Shown piece by piece: positions 15,130 to 23,398 of a stretch of DNA of 26,458 bases. A program made the position numbers and the translations under genes. Within the stretch, counting starts at the first letter, position 1. Each line of letters begins with the position of its first letter. The DNA comes from DATAVB01 sp040414495 (GTDB taxonomy: Bacteria > Actinomycetota > Actinomycetes > Mycobacteriales > QHCD01): NCBI GenBank assembly GCA_040414495.1, contig JBEDUI010000009.1, positions 1 through 26,458 on the forward strand, given 5' to 3'. Under the pieces are notes generated by a model, which was not told where the DNA came from, searched no databases, and saw nothing but the letters and a program-made list of their open reading frames with translations.

Positions 15130-15426
15130 TCAGCCCGCGGCGCGCACCGGCGACATTGAATCCCGCCGTGCGTCGTCGAAAAGCGTCCGCCACGATCGCA
15201 CGTCAGGCCGGCGGCGCAGCAAGGCCCGGCGTTCCCGCTCGGTCATGCCGCCCCAGACCCCAAATTCCATGCGGTTGTCGAGTGCATCGGACAAGCACTC
15301 GGTACGCACTGGGCACCCCGCGCAAACCCGCTTCGCGCGATTCTGTGCCGCCCCCTGCACAAACAGTGCGTCCGGGTCTATCCCCTTGCAGGCGGCCCGG
15401 GCCGCCCAACCAGCTGTCGCAATCAT
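15130..15426 (-). CDS. whiB4: WhiB-family Fe-S regulator, WhiB4-like
   Basis: The 98-residue protein has the four WhiB cysteines, Cys13, Cys35, Cys38 and Cys44, which bind an oxygen- or NO-sensitive [4Fe-4S] cluster, followed by GVWGG (56-60) and a basic C-terminus. Surrounding words DPDALFVQGAAQ and MEFGVWGGMTERERRALL match WhiB4 (Rv3681c), as does the position between bagB and ponA2. WhiB4 in mycobacteria controls redox homeostasis. ATG at 15426 is chosen because the Fe-S domain begins just after it; a purine-rich GGTTGGACGG precedes it. Confidence 0.93.
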   Translation of the reverse strand: MIATAGWAARAACKGIDPDALFVQGAAQNRAKRVCAGCPVRTECLSDALDNRMEFGVWGGMTERERRALLRRRPDVRSWRTLFDDARRDSMSPVRAAG

Positions 15427-15730
15427 GAAACCGTCCAACCCCCCAGTTCGCCCGCCGCCCCCCAATGGCTTCGGGCCTTGGTGACACCGTAGGAATCGGA
15501 CAACCGGGCCGACAGTCCCCGTAAAGCGTATTTTGGTTACACCGGACGTATCGTGGTGGTTGGTCGCTACGGAGGTACGCTCCGAAGCAGATGGCGGAGT
15601 CGTTGCGTCCGATCTAAGTACCTGCCTGGACAACGATCCGGACTTTACGCGGCGTCCGGCGAGAACGACTTGTCGCCGTTGTCCGGGCACCGGCAGCGAT
15701 CCCTCGCGAAGCGCCGTACTCTGGGTCCCC
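15427..15730. other. whiB4-ponA2 divergent intergenic region
   Basis: This 304-bp stretch separates the two divergent start codons. Two runs of six C occur at 15439-15444 and 15458-15463, in the whiB4 leader. A TACGGT on the minus strand (15486-15491) could be a whiB4 -10 element with a leader of about 50 nt. The ponA2 frame stays open to 15533, but I see no conserved protein sequence there. Confidence 0.5.
15717..15722 (+). promoter_or_regulatory. Candidate -10 element for ponA2
   Basis: TACTCT lies eight bases before the GTG at 15731, and no ribosome binding site is visible. The spacing is one base longer than in the other leaderless candidates. Confidence 0.4.
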
Positions 15731-18127
15731 GTGGCAGCCACCCATCGAAGGAACCCGGTCGGAACAGCCTTCTTGTTGCTCGTCGTCGCACTGGTCGGCG
15801 GGTTACTCGTAGCGGCACTCGCACTACCCACAGTAGGCGGGTTGGGCCTAGCGGCGCGCAACTCCATCAAGTCGTTCGACAAGTTGAACGACACGCTCCC
15901 TGACGACGGCCAACCGCCGCAGCGGTCGGTGATCGTCGCATCTGATGGCAAAACGCGCATCGCCAACCTTTACCTACAGAACCGGCAGGTTGTTCCGCTC
16001 TCCAAGATCCCGAATATCGCCCAAAAAGCACTCATCTCCATCGAAGACTCCCGTTTCTACAAGCACCACGGAGTCGATCCGCGCGGCATGCTGCGGGCGG
16101 CAGTGAGCGACCTGAAGAGCGGCGGCGCGGCTCAGGGTGCCTCCACACTCACCCAGCAGTACGTAAAGCAGGTCCTTCTGTACGAATCAGATGACCAGAC
16201 CCAGCAGCAGGCAGCCACCGCTGACACCCTCGCCCGCAAGCTCAAGGAAGCGCGGATCGCGCTGAATCTCGAGAAGCATTTGAGCAAGAACGAGATCCTT
16301 GACCGTTATATGAACATCGCCTACTACGGTGAGGGCGCGTACGGAATCGAGACCGCGGCGCATACGTATTTCGGCGTCTCGGCGATGCAGCTGAATCTGG
16401 CTCAGGCCGCCATGCTCGGCGGCATCGTGCAAAGCCCGTACGGCTATGACCCCTATCGGCACATGGACAATGCCCTCGCTCGGCGGCATGAAGTGCTGGT
16501 CCATATGCAGCAGCAGCACTACATCACCAAGGCCCAGATGAACGCGGCCGATCAGGAGAAGATCACCCTCGCCAAGAAGTCCGACACGCCCGCTAACGGC
16601 TGCACGGAAGCTGTCACGCCGAGCACCGGATTTTTCTGCGATTACGTCCGCGACTACCTGACCAGCGTCCTGCACCTGACCCAGACGCAGCTGGATAAGG
16701 GTGGCCTGACGATCCGTACCACGCTGGACCCGACCATCCAGGCGAACGCCGCGCAGGCGGTAGCCAAGGCCGTACCGATGGACAACCCAGCCGCCGCCGT
16801 GATGGACGTGGTGCAGCCGGGTACCGGGCATGTGCTGGCGATGGCGGTCAACCGGAAGTTCGGCGGTGACGCCAATGACAAGACGCAGACGTCGATCAAC
16901 CTGGGCGTACAGGCGGTCGGCTTCGGCGGTTCTACGTACAAGGCCTTTACGTTGGCCGCGGCGCTGCAACGCAAGGTGCCATTCGGCTACACGATCCAGA
17001 CCGGATCGACCGCTGTGGCGCCGGCTTTGGGCTACACCCAGGCGCATCCGGTGAAGAACGACAGCACATCCGAGTCGGGGTCGTTCACGCTGGAACGCGC
17101 TGTTGTGCAGTCGGTCAACACGTACTTCATCAAGCTGCTCGACGGCACGTATTTCGCCGACGATATGTCGCTCCCGGTCCAGAACGCCCAGAAGATGGGC
17201 ATGGATGCGCACAGCGTCACCGATTCGGTGGCCTCCGACGTGGTGAAGAACCACCGCGGCTCGTTCACCCTTGGTGCGACGCCGACCAGCCCGCTGGATC
17301 TGGCCACGGCGTACGCCACGATCGGCGCCAACGGCAAGATGTGCCCGCCCAACCCGATCGAGTCGATCACCGACTCGAAGGGCAAGCATCTGCCGGTGGC
17401 GCCGGTGAAGTGCACGCAGGCGATCAGCCCGAAGGTCGCGGTCGGTATGGACAACATCCTCAAGGGTGATGTCCGTTCGGACGTTCCTTACAACACGACC
17501 CACGGCTCGATCAACATCGGTAATAACCACGCGGCCGCCGGAAAGACCGGTACGGCCAATAATTCCGCTGGTCTTTTCTTTGCCGGTTACACGCCGCAAT
17601 ACGCCGGCGCCGTAGGCGTTTTCAACCCGGCCGCGCCGTCGAAGGCGATGACGACAATTCCGGGTTACGTCGGCGACGGACAGAATTTGTACGGTAGCTT
17701 CGCCGCCAATATCTGGAACCAGGCGCTCTCGCCGGTGATCGCCAAGCAGCCGGATTCGCAATGGCCGGCACCGGATCCCTCGGTTGTGAACGGCGACTCG
17801 GTGCCGATCCCGTGTGCCACCGGACGCAACATCGGCGACGCCTCGAATTACCTGGCCGCCGCCGGTTTCAACTCCTCACCAGGCGCGGCGGTGGATTCCG
17901 CGCAGCCGAACGGCACGGTCATCAGCCAGGACCCGGCCTGTGGCAGCCGCGGCCAGAAGGGACAGACGATCAAGCTGATCCCCAGTAACGGCAAGCTGAA
18001 GAAGAAAACACCGCCGAAGAAGACGCAGCCGCCCAAGCACACCAGCCCGCCGCGGACGGTCGCGCCACCCACCCACCGCGGCGGTGGCGGCGGTCACCAC
18101 CCGCAGCCAGGCCTGACCGGGAACTAA
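15731..18127 (+). CDS. ponA2: Bifunctional penicillin-binding protein PonA2
   Basis: The 798-residue class A penicillin-binding protein polymerises and cross-links peptidoglycan outside the membrane. In order: a transmembrane helix (about 10-35), a GT51 glycosyltransferase domain with catalytic Glu105 (IEDSRFYKHHGVD) and STLTQQYVKQ, a transpeptidase domain with Ser401-x-x-Lys404 (STYK), SVN (461-463) and KTGT (605-608), then one PASTA domain (about 688-752) and a Lys/Pro/Gly/His-rich tail. FFCDYVRDYL and the PASTA domain match mycobacterial PonA2 (Rv3682). The GTG at 15731 is chosen because it directly precedes the transmembrane helix and has TACTCT upstream; no conserved residues lie further upstream. 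Confidence 0.95.
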   Translation: MAATHRRNPVGTAFLLLVVALVGGLLVAALALPTVGGLGLAARNSIKSFDKLNDTLPDDGQPPQRSVIVASDGKTRIANLYLQNRQVVPLSKIPNIAQKALISIEDSRFYKHHGVDPRGMLRAAVSDLKSGGAAQGASTLTQQYVKQVLLYESDDQTQQQAATADTLARKLKEARIALNLEKHLSKNEILDRYMNIAYYGEGAYGIETAAHTYFGVSAMQLNLAQAAMLGGIVQSPYGYDPYRHMDNALARRHEVLVHMQQQHYITKAQMNAADQEKITLAKKSDTPANGCTEAVTPSTGFFCDYVRDYLTSVLHLTQTQLDKGGLTIRTTLDPTIQANAAQAVAKAVPMDNPAAAVMDVVQPGTGHVLAMAVNRKFGGDANDKTQTSINLGVQAVGFGGSTYKAFTLAAALQRKVPFGYTIQTGSTAVAPALGYTQAHPVKNDSTSESGSFTLERAVVQSVNTYFIKLLDGTYFADDMSLPVQNAQKMGMDAHSVTDSVASDVVKNHRGSFTLGATPTSPLDLATAYATIGANGKMCPPNPIESITDSKGKHLPVAPVKCTQAISPKVAVGMDNILKGDVRSDVPYNTTHGSINIGNNHAAAGKTGTANNSAGLFFAGYTPQYAGAVGVFNPAAPSKAMTTIPGYVGDGQNLYGSFAANIWNQALSPVIAKQPDSQWPAPDPSVVNGDSVPIPCATGRNIGDASNYLAAAGFNSSPGAAVDSAQPNGTVISQDPACGSRGQKGQTIKLIPSNGKLKKKTPPKKTQPPKHTSPPRTVAPPTHRGGGGGHHPQPGLTGN

Positions 18128-18140
18128 GGCGCACAAACAA

Positions 18141-18171
18141 CACGCCCCCGCCGAATATCGGCGGGGGCGTG
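18141..18171. terminator. Strong bidirectional terminator after ponA2
   Basis: A perfect 14-bp GC-rich stem (CACGCCCCCGCCGA with TCGGCGGGGGCGTG) surrounds the 3-nt loop ATA. It begins 13 bp after the ponA2 stop and lies between convergent ponA2 and yqeY. No T-tract is present, as is usual in actinobacteria. Confidence 0.85.
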
Positions 18172-18226
18172 CTGCGTCTCGACGTGATTTCAGCCGACAT
18201 CTGTCCACAATGGACGAGCCTCGCTT

Positions 18227-18290
18227 GCGTACCTCAGACGGGCTTGTCGCGTACCTCAGACGGGCCTGTTGCGTACGGCACCTTCTTGTT
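18227..18290. repeat. 22-bp tandem repeat
   Basis: GCGTACCTCAGACGGGC starts at 18227 and 18249, followed by YTGTYGCGTAC in each. Diverged GCGTA-starting units continue at 18271 and 18291, the last entering the yqeY end. Confidence 0.7.
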
Positions 18291-18306
18291 GCGTAAGTCG
18301 CGTAGC

Positions 18307-18762
18307 TCAGCCGGCAAGCTGGCGCTTGACCTCGGCCGCGACCGTGGCGCCGTCGGCCCGGCCGGCGATCTTGGGCTGTACGACCCGCATCACCGAACCC
18401 ATTGCCCGCGGGCCTTCGGCGCCGGTTTCGGCGATGGCGGCGCGAATGATGTCGGCGATCTCGTCGTCGGAGAGTTGCTCAGGCAGGTACCGGGAGATGA
18501 TTTCGCCCTCGGCCCGTTCCTTGGCCGCGAGCTCGTCGCGGCCGGCCTGGGCGAACGCGTCGGCGGACTCACGCCGCTTCTTCGCCTCCCGGGTCAGCAC
18601 GGTGATCACCTCGGCATCGGACAGCTCGCGGGCCGATTTGCCGGCCACTTCCTCGTTCCCGACGGCGGCCAGCACCATCCGGAGGGTGCCGGTGGTCATC
18701 GCGTCACGGGCCTTCATGGCCGTCGTGAGGTCCGAACGTAGGCGTGTCTTGAGCTCGCTCAT
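18307..18762 (-). CDS. GatB/YqeY domain protein
   Basis: The 151-residue protein is a stand-alone YqeY protein, related to the tail domain of the GatB amidotransferase subunit. It shows SELKTRLRSDLTTAMKARD at the start, EAKKRRESADAFAQAGR, ISRYLPEQLSDDEI and a C-terminal MGSVMRVVQPKIAGRADG. The domain may bind tRNA, but the cellular role of stand-alone YqeY is not established. The ATG at 18762 has TAGGTT seven bases upstream and lies 23 bp from the divergent phosphoesterase start. Confidence 0.92.
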   Translation of the reverse strand: MSELKTRLRSDLTTAMKARDAMTTGTLRMVLAAVGNEEVAGKSARELSDAEVITVLTREAKKRRESADAFAQAGRDELAAKERAEGEIISRYLPEQLSDDEIADIIRAAIAETGAEGPRAMGSVMRVVQPKIAGRADGATVAAEVKRQLAG

Positions 18763-18769
18763 GCCCGGC

Positions 18770-18779
18770 AACCTACTCT
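18770..18779. promoter_or_regulatory. Overlapping divergent -10 elements (yqeY and phosphoesterase)
   Basis: The 10-bp stretch AACCTACTCT holds TACTCT on the plus strand (18774-18779), six bases before ATG 18786, and TAGGTT on the minus strand (18775-18770), seven bases before ATG 18762. The two hexamers share the central TA. This is a candidate symmetrical bidirectional promoter driving two leaderless genes. Confidence 0.55.
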
Positions 18780-18785
18780 GGTCTG

Positions 18786-19673
18786 ATGCGACCGCGAACC
18801 GCGCTCCCCCTAGGCATTTTCGCCGCCGGTGCCACGACACTTGCGTACGCCTCGATTGTCGAGCGGACGCGGTGGACCCTGCGCCGCTTCGACATTCCGG
18901 TGCTGGCGCCGGGATCGCGGCCGCTGACGATCCTGCATATCTCCGATCTGCACATGACCGGAGGTCAACGCAGCAAGCAGCGTTGGGTCCGTCGGCTCGA
19001 ACGGCTCGAGCCGGACCTGGTCATCACGACCGGCGACAACATCGCCAGTCAGGACGCAGTGGCGCCGACATTGGCCGCGTTGGGTCCGCTGCGGGACCGG
19101 CCGGGCGCGTTCATCTTCGGTAGCAACGACTACTACGAACCGCGGCCGCGTAACCCGTTCCGGTATTTCTTCAAGAAGCGCAAGCGCAAGTTGCCGAACA
19201 CGATGCTGCCGTGGGAGGACCTGCGCGACGAGATGATCGCCACTGGTTGGCTGGATCTGAACAACGAGCGCGGCACGCTGTACGTCGACGGCCGCCGGAT
19301 CGCGCTGGCCGGGGTGGACGACCCGCACATCAACCGCGACCGGTACCAAAAGATCGCCGGCCCGGCCGACCCGGACGCCGATCTGCGCATCGCGCTGACG
19401 CATAGCCCAGAACCGCGCATCCTGGACCGGTTCGCGGCCGACGGGTACGACCTGGTCCTGGCCGGTCATACGCATGGCGGCCAGCTGCGGGTGCCGTTCT
19501 ACGGGGCGCTGGTCACCAACTGCGGGATCGACCGGGCCCGGTGCCGTTGGCTGTCCCGGTGGGATGACTCGTGGCTGCACGTCTCGGCCGGTCTGGGCAC
19601 CTCGCCGTACGCCCCGGTCCGGTTCGCCTGCCCGCCGGAAGCGACGCTGATCACGCTCATTCCGGGTAGCTGA
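18786..19673 (+). CDS. Membrane-anchored metallophosphoesterase (Rv3683-like)
   Basis: The 295-residue calcineurin-like phosphoesterase starts with a hydrophobic segment (about 7-25), so it may be anchored. Its metal-binding motifs are complete: ISDLHM (Asp54, His56), GDN (83-85), GSND (112-115, a variant of GNHD), THSPEP (His206) and GHTHGGQ (His228, His230). Relatives such as YkuE/YaeI process phospholipids or other phosphoesters; the substrate is unknown. A basic stretch KKRKRK (about 130-135) could touch membrane lipids. It keeps its mycobacterial position next to ponA2, with yqeY between. Confidence 0.92.
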   Translation: MRPRTALPLGIFAAGATTLAYASIVERTRWTLRRFDIPVLAPGSRPLTILHISDLHMTGGQRSKQRWVRRLERLEPDLVITTGDNIASQDAVAPTLAALGPLRDRPGAFIFGSNDYYEPRPRNPFRYFFKKRKRKLPNTMLPWEDLRDEMIATGWLDLNNERGTLYVDGRRIALAGVDDPHINRDRYQKIAGPADPDADLRIALTHSPEPRILDRFAADGYDLVLAGHTHGGQLRVPFYGALVTNCGIDRARCRWLSRWDDSWLHVSAGLGTSPYAPVRFACPPEATLITLIPGS

Positions 19674-19717
19674 CCGCCGGTGGGGTAACCGATTGGGAGC
19701 CGGCAGCGGGCATCAGC

Positions 19718-19723
19718 TATGCT
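19718..19723 (+). promoter_or_regulatory. Candidate -10 element for tRNA-Pro
   Basis: TATGCT lies 12 bases before the first tRNA base. A possible -35, TTGGGA, is 19 bases further upstream. Confidence 0.5.
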
Positions 19724-19735
19724 GGCTCGGCACGA

Positions 19736-19812
<77 letters not shown>

Positions 19813-19827
19813 GCAAGATCGCAGGTC

Positions 19828-19851
19828 AAGGCCCCTCCACCGAGGGGCCTT
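19828..19851 (+). terminator. Terminator after tRNA-Pro
   Basis: AAGGCCCCTC (19828-19837) pairs perfectly with GAGGGGCCTT (19842-19851) around the loop CACC, 15 bases after the tRNA. Confidence 0.85.
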
Positions 19852-19946
19852 CCTCGTCTCCAGAGCCCGCGAAACATGAGCTCGCCGTAGTCATATGGCC
19901 CGGGGCGATCACGCTGGAAGAGCCCAGGAATCGACGGCGTGCCAAC

Positions 19947-19952
19947 TATGCT
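19947..19952 (+). promoter_or_regulatory. Candidate -10 element for leaderless SnoaL-like gene
   Basis: TATGCT lies six bases before the ATG at 19959. It is the same hexamer as upstream of tRNA-Pro and the transglutaminase-like gene. Confidence 0.6.
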
Positions 19953-19958
19953 GCCGCC

Positions 19959-20342
19959 ATGACAAATCGGGGGCGCGAACTCGGCGAGCAGTTTGCCACG
20001 AGCCTCGCGCGCAAAGATCGGGACGCACTGGTCGCGCTGTTGGCAGACAGTGTCGACTTCCGGGGGATGACGCCGCGCCGCGTGTGGGAGGGTGACTCGG
20101 CCGCCGCGGTCATCGACGACATCGTCCTCGGTTCCTGGTTCGAGCCCAGTGACCACATCGAGTCGCTGGAGTCGTACGAGACCTGCGACATCGCGGACTG
20201 CTCGCGAGTCGGCTACCGGCTGCTCGTCCGAAACGACGACGGCCTGCACCTGGTCGAGCAGCAGGCGTACCTCACCGAAACCGACGGGCGCATCGGCTGG
20301 TTGCGTATCATGTGCAGCGGATTCCGGCCGGTGCCTTCCTGA
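19959..20342 (+). CDS. SnoaL-like/NTF2-fold protein
   Basis: This 127-residue protein fits the SnoaL-like NTF2 fold. An N-terminal helix pair (GRELGEQFATSLARKDRDAL) leads to LLADSVDFRGMTPRRVWEG, then a strand-rich C-terminal half ending EQQAYLTETDGRIGWLRIMCSGF. Members are enzymes or small-ligand-binding proteins with varied roles, and no catalytic residues can be assigned. The frame is open upstream into the tRNA, but the ATG at 19959 is preferred for its TATGCT-N6 context. It is alone on its transcript as far as can be seen. Confidence 0.8.
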   Translation: MTNRGRELGEQFATSLARKDRDALVALLADSVDFRGMTPRRVWEGDSAAAVIDDIVLGSWFEPSDHIESLESYETCDIADCSRVGYRLLVRNDDGLHLVEQQAYLTETDGRIGWLRIMCSGFRPVPS

Positions 20343-20490
20343 TCACTCGCGGGGCGAGAATTACGCTGGCCGTTCCCTCTGATTTTTCCCGACGCATTCA
20401 TCGATGCCAGCCACAATGCCTTCGATATGCAACCCTTAGGTCCGAAAACGACCCGGGATGCGGCCGACGATCGCGGTCAAGGAGAAGAGC

Positions 20491-21717
20491 ATGAAGTTCG
20501 TGGCCATGACGTACGGCACCGAGGGAGACACTCGGCCGATCGCCGTGCTGTGTCGCGCTTTACTGGATGCCGGCCACGATGCAACGTTGCTCGCCGACGG
20601 CGGAACCCTGGACTACGTTCGTGAACTCGGCGTTCCGGCCACGGCGTTGGCGGGGGACATTCGGGCGGCGCTGCAACCAGGCAGCGGCATTTCGCCGGCC
20701 GCCAAAAACAGTTTGGACAGCACGGCGAAGACGCTTGCCCTCCTCGCCAACGAGAATGCCGAGGCCTGGATGCGCAGCGTCCTGGACGCCGGGGCCGGCT
20801 CGGACGGCCTGATCGTTGCCGGCCTGGCCGCCTATATCGGTTTCTCCGCAGCCGAGAAACTTGGCGTGACCGCCATCGGCGCTGGAATGATTCCGCTGAC
20901 GCCTACGTCGGCATTTCCATCACCGTTCCTGCCGCCCCGGCCGATGCCTCGATGGCTCAACCGTCCAAGCTATCGGCTCGTCAACGCGGCATTGTGGCGC
21001 GCCTTTCGGCAATCCACCGATGCGGCCCGCGCTAAGGTGGAATTGCCGCCGGCCCGCCGGCTCACGGACAACCACCCCATGATTTACGGAATCTCGCCGA
21101 CGATTTTACCGACGCCGGGTGATTGGCCGGAGAATGCTCTGATGTGTGGGCAGTGGATTCGCCCGATACACGATTGGGAGCCGCCCCAGGCATTACAAGA
21201 ATTCCTCTCGGCCGGCGACGCACCGATCTACGTGGGTTTCGGCAGCATGTCAGGGTTCGACCAACGCGCTCTGCTCGATGCCGTTGTCGCTGCTGTGGCG
21301 GGTCGGCGGGCATTGTTCTACCCAGGCTGGGGTGACGGGGAATCGCTGGACCTGCCGCCGAACTTCTTCGTCATCGGCGATACACCGCACGATTGGCTCT
21401 TTCCGCGTACCTCGATGGTTATCCACCACGGCGGGTCCGGGACCACGCATTCGGCCGCGCGCGCCGGTGTGCCATCGGTCGTACTGCCTTTTGCAGCAGA
21501 CCAGTTCTTCTGGGCCAAACAACTGCGCCGGCTGGGGGTTGCGCCGGCAATCGCGGGCGCTCGGCGTCTCACGGCCGCGAGTCTTTCGCAAGCAATCGAC
21601 GCGGCGGGAGAGCCGGAGCTGCGGGAGCGGGCCTCGGCGATCGGCGCGACAATGCGTTCGGAAGACGGCGCTGCGACGGCCGTCAAAGAACTCGAAACCG
21701 TGTTGGCGCGAGGATAG
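20491..21717 (+). CDS. GT1-family glycosyltransferase (UGT/MGT-like)
   Basis: The 408-residue protein has the GT-B fold of UDP-glucuronosyl/macrolide glycosyltransferases. The N-terminal acceptor domain opens MKFVAMTYGTEGDTRP, and the C-terminal donor domain has FGSMSGFD (about 250-257) and the donor-binding IHHGGSGTTHSAARAGVPSV (311-330) followed by PFAADQFFWA. It likely transfers a sugar from a nucleotide sugar to a small hydrophobic acceptor such as a sterol-like, lipid or polyketide compound. The ATG follows a strong AAGGAG. No biosynthetic cluster surrounds it, so the acceptor is unknown. Confidence 0.9.
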   Translation: MKFVAMTYGTEGDTRPIAVLCRALLDAGHDATLLADGGTLDYVRELGVPATALAGDIRAALQPGSGISPAAKNSLDSTAKTLALLANENAEAWMRSVLDAGAGSDGLIVAGLAAYIGFSAAEKLGVTAIGAGMIPLTPTSAFPSPFLPPRPMPRWLNRPSYRLVNAALWRAFRQSTDAARAKVELPPARRLTDNHPMIYGISPTILPTPGDWPENALMCGQWIRPIHDWEPPQALQEFLSAGDAPIYVGFGSMSGFDQRALLDAVVAAVAGRRALFYPGWGDGESLDLPPNFFVIGDTPHDWLFPRTSMVIHHGGSGTTHSAARAGVPSVVLPFAADQFFWAKQLRRLGVAPAIAGARRLTAASLSQAIDAAGEPELRERASAIGATMRSEDGAATAVKELETVLARG

Positions 21718-21743
21718 AGTTTTGGCAAGGGGTGCAGGCTGCA

Positions 21744-22235
21744 GTGGACAGCGAGACCTTCGTACTGCCGAATGTGTACGGCCTAATCAGGAACAGCACC
21801 GGCGACGTGCTGATCCAGCGACGGTGGAAGCCGCAGTCCGACCCAGACACGCTTGGCATGTGGGAATTGCCAGGAGGGAAATGGCGGGCTGGCGAGCCGG
21901 CCCAAGACTGTCTGCGCCGGGAAGTAAAGGAAGAATGCGGCCTCGACCTTTCCTTGGTCGAAGGTACGTTTGCCAGACACGAGCACCTGGGTCAATTGGT
22001 TGAAACCTCGAATCCCCTGCTCACGGTTCAGATGCTTGCAGGACCGTACGTATCGGTGCTCACGATCTATGCCGGTTTTTCTGATGGGCAACCGGCATCA
22101 CAGGGTGACGGTGCGCGCGACGCTCATTTTATGGGTCTTTCGGACCTCAAGCGGGCGCTGACAAGTCGTGCAAGCGAATTCACCGCTCTTTCATTCGCCG
22201 CGCTACGAGAACTGGTGGTACGTGATCTGCTCTAG
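21744..22235 (+). CDS. Nudix hydrolase (MutT-like)
   Basis: The 163-residue protein has a perfect Nudix box matching GX5EX7REVXEECGL, in ELPGGKWRAGE followed by REVKEECGL (about residues 38-62). It probably hydrolyses a nucleoside diphosphate linked to another group. Start at GTG 21744 is chosen just before the conserved FVLPNVYGLI; GTG 21732 is in frame and possible. It lies 26 bp after the glycosyltransferase stop and may be co-transcribed, and converges with the HIT gene. Confidence 0.87.
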   Translation: MDSETFVLPNVYGLIRNSTGDVLIQRRWKPQSDPDTLGMWELPGGKWRAGEPAQDCLRREVKEECGLDLSLVEGTFARHEHLGQLVETSNPLLTVQMLAGPYVSVLTIYAGFSDGQPASQGDGARDAHFMGLSDLKRALTSRASEFTALSFAALRELVVRDLL

Positions 22236-22241
22236 CAAAGG

Positions 22242-22703
22242 TCATTCAACCGCAAGTAGGCCCCGGAGCGCGTCGACATCGGCGAGCCACTCATCTTCTG
22301 GCCGGTCGACATTCGGACCCACGGGCAACGGCCGACCCGGAGCGACATCGTCCCAATAGCGGGCCGTGACATGGGTGTGGAGGTGTGGCGAGCCATTGCC
22401 GAGCGTCTGGTAGTTCATTTTTAGCGGGCGACATAATGTCTGAATGGCCCGCCCAACCCGCAAGACCTCTGCGTTGTACAGGGTCGCCTCATCCAAACTG
22501 ATATCAGTTGGCTCGATCACGTGGCTGCCACGCCACACGACGATCGCATAACCACGCACCAGACCCCGTCGCGCCAGATAGGCATCGGACACGACTCCGG
22601 CCAGGATGCGCCGACCGTACTTTGTGTCGTCGGGTCGTCCCTCAGCACACATACTGCATATGGAGCCTTTAACCCGCGCATCCCAGTCCACCGGCCAAGC
22701 CAC
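22242..22703 (-). CDS. HIT-family hydrolase
   Basis: The HIT motif PHLHTHV (His107, His109, His111 from this start) marks a nucleotide-binding histidine-triad protein that would cleave or transfer nucleotidyl groups. CSMC (Cys16, Cys19) near the N-terminus may bind zinc, as in some HIT proteins, and RGYAIVVWRGSHVIEPTDIS and KMNYQTLGN precede the motif. The start is uncertain: no ATG lies close to the conserved region. GTG 22703 is proposed, while the frame extends to ATG 22925 without conserved sequence. It ends 6 bp from the convergent Nudix gene. Confidence 0.8.
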   Translation of the reverse strand: MAWPVDWDARVKGSICSMCAEGRPDDTKYGRRILAGVVSDAYLARRGLVRGYAIVVWRGSHVIEPTDISLDEATLYNAEVLRVGRAIQTLCRPLKMNYQTLGNGSPHLHTHVTARYWDDVAPGRPLPVGPNVDRPEDEWLADVDALRGLLAVE

Positions 22704-23398
22704 GGCACGATCATTCCATACGACGGTCTCCGGGCCAGCATGATCAGCGTCGCCTTGCGGCTCGAGGGCTGGAGAAGCGATCTCGCTATGCGTGCGCAAC
22801 GTCGGACGACTGCAACAGGGAGCGCAACTGAGCTCTACGGCGTGGCTCTTACGGTGGATCGGCCGGAAGCCGGTCCAGGACATACGCGAAGCTGGGTTCG
22901 GCCGGCTCGCCGTCGTTGGCTCCATCTAAGGGACCGAGGTTGGGTACGCGTACGAGCTCGCCGATGGGCGATCTGTTAAATGCCTCGACGTCCACGATTC
23001 AAGTCGAGCCTTCAAGACGTGAATCCGGGACCTCCAGGTTCAAGTAAGCGTTAGCGAGCCGCACGCTATTCAACTCTCGCGTCCAAGACTTTGAGTCCTA
23101 GGACTTTGCTTAATTCCTCGGCCCGGTGCGTCCAGCCGACTGACGCTCCCACCCCACTACTCCGCGACCGACGGCTGGCGTTTGTCGTCTCGGGACACCA
23201 TGCACGACCAACCCGGCCTCCCCAGCGGATAACCCCGCACCAAGGGAGATCGCGGGGCTGGCCGGATGCCAGCCAACGGGAGCGGGCGTTGGACGACCTG
23301 CGCGGTCACGGTGCCGAATGCGACGTGCCCACCGACAATCTTCGTCCGGCGTCGGGCCTGGACGGCGCCTGGCCCGAGCAGGGAGCGTTCGCTATTGG
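22704..23398. other. About 700 bp without a recognisable gene
   Basis: No open frame here has conserved motifs or a convincing start. It contains a perfect 12-bp palindrome AGTCCTAGGACT (23094-23105), a stretch GCACGCTATTCAACTCTCGC near 23061 that resembles the end of the 70-bp repeat around 8168-8180, and a GC-rich hairpin at 23256-23274. It could hold gene remnants or regulatory DNA. Confidence 0.6.
23256..23274. terminator. Possible terminator hairpin downstream of peptidase E gene
   Basis: GGCTGGC and GCCAGCC form a perfect 7-bp stem with a 5-nt loop. It is about 125 bp beyond the stop of the minus-strand peptidase E gene, rather distant for its terminator. Confidence 0.35.

Noticed and set aside
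15439..15463. Two runs of six C upstream of whiB4, as in 6C RNA
   Set aside because: The flanking bases do not form convincing stems around each C run, and the stretch lies in the probable whiB4 leader.
15533..15730. A 66-residue N-terminal extension of PonA2
   Set aside because: It lacks conserved residues, and the transmembrane anchor begins just after the GTG at 15731.
16187..17761. A 524-codon open frame antisense to ponA2
   Set aside because: It mirrors the codon positions of a strongly supported gene in GC-rich DNA, and its translation shows no recognisable motif.
18297..18320. GTAGCTCAGCCGGC resembling the start of a tRNA
   Set aside because: No cloverleaf can be completed; these bases encode the YqeY C-terminus on the minus strand.
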